NCBI GenBank assembly: GCA_050944915.1
Contig: JBMNRY010000005.1
Coordinates: forward strand, 1-35,744
DNA from: JBMNRY01 sp050944915
Lineage (GTDB): Bacteria > Bacillota > Limnochordia > JAAZLZ01
Direction of reading: 5' to 3'
Length of the DNA: 35,744 bases
Shown: in pieces, positions 33,284 through 35,744 of the stretch
How positions within the stretch are numbered: position 1 is the stretch's first letter
Layout: each line of letters starts with the position of its first letter
Made by a program: the position numbers and the translations under genes
Notes under the pieces: model-generated
What the model was told of the DNA's origin: nothing
Databases searched by the model: none
The model's input: the letters and a program-made list of their open reading frames with translations, nothing else

Positions 33284-33991
33284 TTATTTTTGGACCATGG
33301 CCAATACATCTTGGGGATTCAACTTAATCCCAGGCCCCATGGTTGACGAAACAGCCACCCGCCGTAGATAGGCTCCCTTAGCTGCCGCCGGTCGGGCTTT
33401 GATGATGGCATCCAATAGAGCAGTAAAATTGTCGACGAGCTGATCCACCTCAAAGGAAACCTTGCCAATGGGTACATGAAGTCCTGCCGACTTATCGACC
33501 CGGAACTCCACTTTCCCCGCTTTAATATCCTTGATAGCCTTAGCTACCTCAAAGGTCACCGTTCCAGCCTTGGGGTTAGGCATCAGACCCCGGGGACCTA
33601 AAATGCGACCTAAGCGCCCCACAACACTCATCATATCGGGGGTGGCGACGGCCACATCGAAATCGGTCCAACCGTTTTGGATCTTTTCCGCCAAGTCTTC
33701 AGCGCCGACGAAATCGGCTCCTGCCTCTTGGGCTTCCTTTTCCTTCTCCCCTTTAGCGAAAACGACAACCCGGACTTCTTTACCGGTACCGTGGGGTAAG
33801 ATCACGGTGCTGCGGACCTGTTGGTCGGCATGACGAGGATCGACACCGAGTTTCAATGCGACTTCTACGGTTTCATCGAATTTGGCCGATGCCATCTTCT
33901 TCACTAGTTCTAGGGCCTCGGCGGGAGTATAACTTCGCTCCTCATCGATTAGCTTGAGGGCCTCTTGATACCTCTTACCTCTTTTTGCCAT
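33284..33991 (-). CDS. rplA: Large ribosomal subunit protein L1
   Basis: L1 (uL1) is the mobile stalk protein that guides E-site tRNA release and is a translational repressor of the L11 operon in many bacteria. The 235-residue product has AKRGKRYQEALKLIDEERSY, the central GRLGRILGPRGLMPNPKAGT and the C-terminal RRVAVSSTMGPGIKLNP. The frame is open 15 codons upstream, but ATG at 33991 after TTAGGAGGAAAAA is the start. It follows rplK by 53 nt. Confidence 0.99.
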   Translation of the reverse strand: MAKRGKRYQEALKLIDEERSYTPAEALELVKKMASAKFDETVEVALKLGVDPRHADQQVRSTVILPHGTGKEVRVVVFAKGEKEKEAQEAGADFVGAEDLAEKIQNGWTDFDVAVATPDMMSVVGRLGRILGPRGLMPNPKAGTVTFEVAKAIKDIKAGKVEFRVDKSAGLHVPIGKVSFEVDQLVDNFTALLDAIIKARPAAAKGAYLRRVAVSSTMGPGIKLNPQDVLAMVQK

Positions 33992-34044
33992 TGTTTTTCC
34001 TCCTAATGTGGTAATAACGGATAGACATCCTCCCACAATTTATC

Positions 34045-34470
34045 CTAATCGACCACTGTAATGCCCATACTCCGTGCGGTGCCTTCGATGATCTTCATCG
34101 CGCCTTCCACACTGGTGGCATTTAGGTCCTGCATTTTCAACTCAGCGATCTCCTTCACCTGACTCTTGGTGACTTGGGCCACCTTGGTGGTATTGGGGGT
34201 ACCAGAACCCCTTTCCACCCCTGCCGCCTTCTTCAACAAAATGGAGGCCGGCGGCGTTTTGGTGATAAAGGTGAAGGAGCGGTCTTCAAAGACGGTTATC
34301 TCCACAGGAATGATCATTCCAACTTGGTTAGCGGTCCGATCGTTGAAGGCCTTACAGAACTCCATGATGTTCACACCATGTTGTCCTAACGCCGGTCCCA
34401 CCGGTGGTGCCGGGTTCGCCTTCCCTGCAGGAACCTGTAATTTAATCAGTGCTGCAACCTTTTTCGCCAC
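34045..34470 (-). CDS. rplK: Large ribosomal subunit protein L11
   Basis: L11 (uL11) sits at the base of the stalk in the GTPase centre; it is the thiostrepton region and is needed for the stringent factor. The 141-residue product has IKLQVPAGKANPAPPVGPAL, GQHGVNIMEFCKAFNDRT, and the C-terminal ALNATSVEGA-type DLNATSVEGAMKIIEGTARS ending MGITVVD. The start is GTG at 34470 after GGGGGTGA. It lies 18 nt after nusG. Confidence 0.99.
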   Translation of the reverse strand: MAKKVAALIKLQVPAGKANPAPPVGPALGQHGVNIMEFCKAFNDRTANQVGMIIPVEITVFEDRSFTFITKTPPASILLKKAAGVERGSGTPNTTKVAQVTKSQVKEIAELKMQDLNATSVEGAMKIIEGTARSMGITVVD

Positions 34471-34488
34471 TTAATTTCACCCCCTCGC

Positions 34489-35019
34489 CTAGAATTTCTC
34501 CACTTGCCCGAAATTCAATTCTACGGGCGTAGCCCGGCCAAACATGGAAACGGCCACCTTCAGCTTGCCCCGTTCCAAATTGATGTCCTCGATCACACCG
34601 GTAAAATTGATGAAGGGACCATCGATAACTTTGACTTCTTCACCAATTTGATAGCTAACCCGGGGCCGGGGTTCGTCTTCACCCATTTGCCGCAAGATCC
34701 CTTTGACCTCCTCGACACCGAGGGGGATCGGTTTCGAGCCGGAACCGACAAAACCGGTGACTCCCGGTGTGTTGCGCACCACATACCACGAATCGTCGGA
34801 CATGATCATTTCCACTAGAACGTAACCGGGGAAGATCTTCTTTTTAGTGATCTTCTTCTTGCCGTCCTTGTAGTCGATCTCTTCTTCGGTGGGTACCATC
34901 ACCCGGAAGATCTTATCTTCCATGGCCATGGACTCAACCCGTCGCTCTAGATTGGCCTTTACCTTATTCTCATAACCGGAATAGGTATGAATGACGTACC
35001 ATTGTTTTGCTTGCTCCAT
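34489..35019 (-). CDS. nusG: Transcription elongation/antitermination factor NusG
   Basis: NusG binds RNA polymerase through its N-terminal domain and S10 or Rho through its KOW domain. The 176-residue product has WYVIHTYSGYENKVKANLER (8-27), FPGYVLVEMIMSDDSWYVVR, the linker, then the KOW part GEEVKVIDGPFINFTGVIED and the ending ATPVELNFGQVEKF. ATG at 35019; its AAGGGGGTGA site lies inside the end of secE and in a hairpin (35022-35040). The gap to secE is 10 nt. Confidence 0.99.
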   Translation of the reverse strand: MEQAKQWYVIHTYSGYENKVKANLERRVESMAMEDKIFRVMVPTEEEIDYKDGKKKITKKKIFPGYVLVEMIMSDDSWYVVRNTPGVTGFVGSGSKPIPLGVEEVKGILRQMGEDEPRPRVSYQIGEEVKVIDGPFINFTGVIEDINLERGKLKVAVSMFGRATPVELNFGQVEKF

Positions 35020-35021
35020 TA

Positions 35022-35040
35022 TAAGGGGCTCACCCCCTTA
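35022..35040 (-). promoter_or_regulatory. Hairpin covering the nusG ribosome-binding site
   Basis: UAAGGGG (35034-35040) pairs perfectly with CCCCUUA (35022-35028), 7 bp with the loop GUGAG. The stem includes the nusG AAGGGG Shine-Dalgarno sequence and the loop the secE stop codon (UGA). The fold ends 2 nt before the nusG ATG. Ribosomes finishing secE would open it, making nusG translation depend on secE. Confidence 0.7.
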
Positions 35041-35242
35041 ACCTCAGGAGTAAAGCTAGAATTCTGGCGATGATCAGATCAGAGATCCCAAAAAAGACGG
35101 CCAGGGCCGCCACGGCAACGATTACAACTCCAGTATACGTGGTAAGTTCTTTGCGGTTGGGCCAGACTACTTTCCGTAATTCTGCCCTGACTTCCCTGAG
35201 GAACTTCCGCAGTTGACCGACCTTACCTACGGTCTCTGCCAT
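35030..35242 (-). CDS. secE: Preprotein translocase subunit SecE
   Basis: SecE clamps the SecY halves together. The 70-residue product has a short amphipathic N-terminal part, the conserved REVRAELRKVVWPNRKELTT (about 17-36) and one membrane segment (VVIVAVAALAVFFGISDLII), the short single-TM form of Firmicutes. GTG three codons upstream is directly attached to its site, so ATG at 35242 with a 10-nt gap is preferred. It stands 71 nt after rpmG and 10 nt before nusG. Confidence 0.97.
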   Translation of the reverse strand: MAETVGKVGQLRKFLREVRAELRKVVWPNRKELTTYTGVVIVAVAALAVFFGISDLIIARILALLLRLRG

Positions 35243-35259
35243 TTGCTTCACATCCTTAG

Positions 35260-35310
35260 CTGGGCCTAAATCTAGCTCACATCTAGTTCCGTTTGTACCG
35301 CAAACCCCAG
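35260..35310 (-). promoter_or_regulatory. Possible small branched structure between rpmG and secE
   Basis: In RNA, CUGGG (35306-35310) pairs with CCCAG (35260-35264) around a GUUUG/CAAAC hairpin (35301-35305 with 35291-35295) and a CUAG/CUAG hairpin (35283-35286 with 35272-35275). Helices are only 4-5 bp, so this may be chance. No tRNA is present here, although some bacteria have tRNA-Trp at this place. Confidence 0.3.
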
Positions 35311-35313
35311 TCC

Positions 35314-35463
35314 CTACTTCGTTTCCTTATGCACCGTATGCCGTTGGCAGAACTTACAGTACTTCTTCAGTTCTAGCCGATCCGGGTCGTTGCGCTTATT
35401 CTTGTTGGTACGGTAATTGCGGTTCTTACACTCCGTACATTCCAATGTCAAGGCGACGCGCAT
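35314..35463 (-). CDS. rpmG: Large ribosomal subunit protein L33, zinc form
   Basis: L33 (bL33) is a small 50S protein near the E site. I translated this 49-residue frame by hand: MRVALTLECTECKNRNYRT opens it, and zinc ligands are Cys9, Cys12, Cys36 and Cys39 (CTEC and CKFC). It ends RHTVHKETK. ATG at 35463 follows GGAGGTGGGAAG. It is the first gene of the rpmG-secE-nusG-rplKA set, the usual order, and has its own promoter and a leader of about 120 nt. Confidence 0.96.
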   Translation of the reverse strand: MRVALTLECTECKNRNYRTNKNKRNDPDRLELKKYCKFCQRHTVHKETK

Positions 35464-35496
35464 CTTCCCACCTCCAGCCTGTCCCTGACTCTACTA

Positions 35497-35583
35497 CGAT
35501 TATCCTGGGCCCGCCTCTGCAGCTTGGAGTTATCTCCGGAAGAAAAGGCCACAAATACGCGACTTCCCCAGGCTACAAAATCG
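35497..35583 (-). promoter_or_regulatory. Branched 5' leader of rpmG
   Basis: The first nucleotides of the predicted transcript (CGAUU, 35579-35583) pair with AAUCG (35497-35501), continued by CCUGGG/CCCAGG (35567-35572 with 35504-35509). Inside lie GGAAG/CUUCC (35563-35567 with 35538-35542, sharing one base with the outer helix) and a GGAG-AUAA-CUCC hairpin (35534-35537 with 35526-35529). The closing stem begins at the transcript's 5' end, which suggests a real folded leader. I know no described rpmG leader. Confidence 0.5.
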
Positions 35584-35590
35584 CTCCTAA

Positions 35591-35619
35591 AATTTATCAT
35601 ATTCCCCGACGGCTGTCAA
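35591..35619 (-). promoter_or_regulatory. Sigma-A promoter for rpmG-secE-nusG-rplKA
   Basis: A perfect TTGACA (35614-35619), a 17-nt spacer and TAAATT (35591-35596) preceded by TGA make a strong extended -10 promoter. Transcription would start near 35585. It is the first promoter of the cluster. Confidence 0.88.
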
Positions 35620-35644
35620 TAACAAGCCATCGTTACCCACCAGG

Positions 35645-35673
35645 AAAAATCCCTAGGCCTCTCCAGGAATAGG
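35645..35673 (-). terminator. Weak terminator of an upstream gene outside the window
   Basis: CCUAUUCCU (35665-35673) pairs with AGGCCUAGG (35652-35660) around a 2x2 mismatch, with a 4-nt loop, followed by GAUUUUU (A run at 35645-35649). The stem is imperfect. It sits just before the rpmG promoter, where the end of a preceding operon is expected. The remaining bases to 35744 show no gene I can support. Confidence 0.4.
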
Positions 35674-35744
35674 CATGACCAACATCGCTGTTCTTCAAAC
35701 CTGGTCAGGGATGGACTGGGCCAAAGGAACTAAGCTGGGGACTA

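Noticed and set aside
34019..34045. GGAUA/UAUCC hairpin in the rplK-rplA gap as an L1-binding site
   Set aside because: Only five pairs with a 17-nt loop, and I could not see the L1 recognition loop clearly.
35243..35313. tRNA-Trp in the rpmG-secE gap
   Set aside because: No T-loop GTTCRA pattern, no acceptor stem and too short a stretch.

Overview
This window is a contiguous run of the universal ribosomal-protein and transcription/translation gene cluster (secE-rpoBC, str, S10, spc and alpha operons joined end to end), read entirely from the minus strand. I support 52 protein genes. Gene order and content point to a Firmicutes-type bacterium: an ECF-transporter module plus truA and rplM-rpsI sit downstream of rplQ, an L7Ae-like rplGB lies before rpsL, and a KOW-domain protein sits between map and infA. 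Several traits suggest a Clostridia-like or deeper Firmicutes lineage rather than Bacillus itself: rpsD lies inside the alpha operon in its zinc (C+) form, EF-Tu carries a four-cysteine insertion, nearly half the genes start with GTG or TTG, and no methyltransferase gene separates rplL from rpoB. The lineage is an inference; I could run no search.

Layout in transcription order (high to low coordinate). A promoter at 35591-35619 and a structured leader precede rpmG-secE-nusG-rplK-rplA. An L10-type attenuator leader (33147-33256) precedes rplJ-rplL. A 321-nt spacer with a strong promoter (32110-32138) and a long terminator-like hairpin (31933-31971) precedes rpoB-rpoC. A third promoter (24779-24807), flanked by a perfect 11-bp inverted repeat, starts rplGB-rpsL-rpsG-fusA-tuf. 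The S10 and spc genes rpsJ through secY-adk-map follow with gaps of 0 to 43 nt after rpsJ. An extended -10 promoter (8114-8122) precedes the KOW gene-infA-rpmJ-rpsM-rpsK-rpsD-rpoA-rplQ. After rplQ a compact three-way-junction RNA structure (4490-4551) separates the ribosomal genes from ecfA1-ecfA2-ecfT-truA. A last promoter (1190-1218), overlapping the truA stop, drives rplM-rpsI through an L13-type leader and ends at a strong intrinsic terminator (82-118).

Together these genes supply most of the ribosome, the RNA polymerase core (alpha, beta, beta'), the elongation factors EF-Tu and EF-G, IF-1, NusG, the core Sec channel (SecY, SecE), N-terminal methionine removal, adenylate kinase, a tRNA pseudouridine synthase and the energising half of a vitamin/metal ECF transporter.

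The protein genes are conventional. There is no CRISPR array, mobile element, rRNA, recognisable tRNA or integrated foreign DNA. The material worth a second look is in the spacers, which hold a set of RNA structures and a promoter-flanking inverted repeat that look like regulation of ribosomal and RNA-polymerase genes. Most cannot be matched from sequence alone to a described element.
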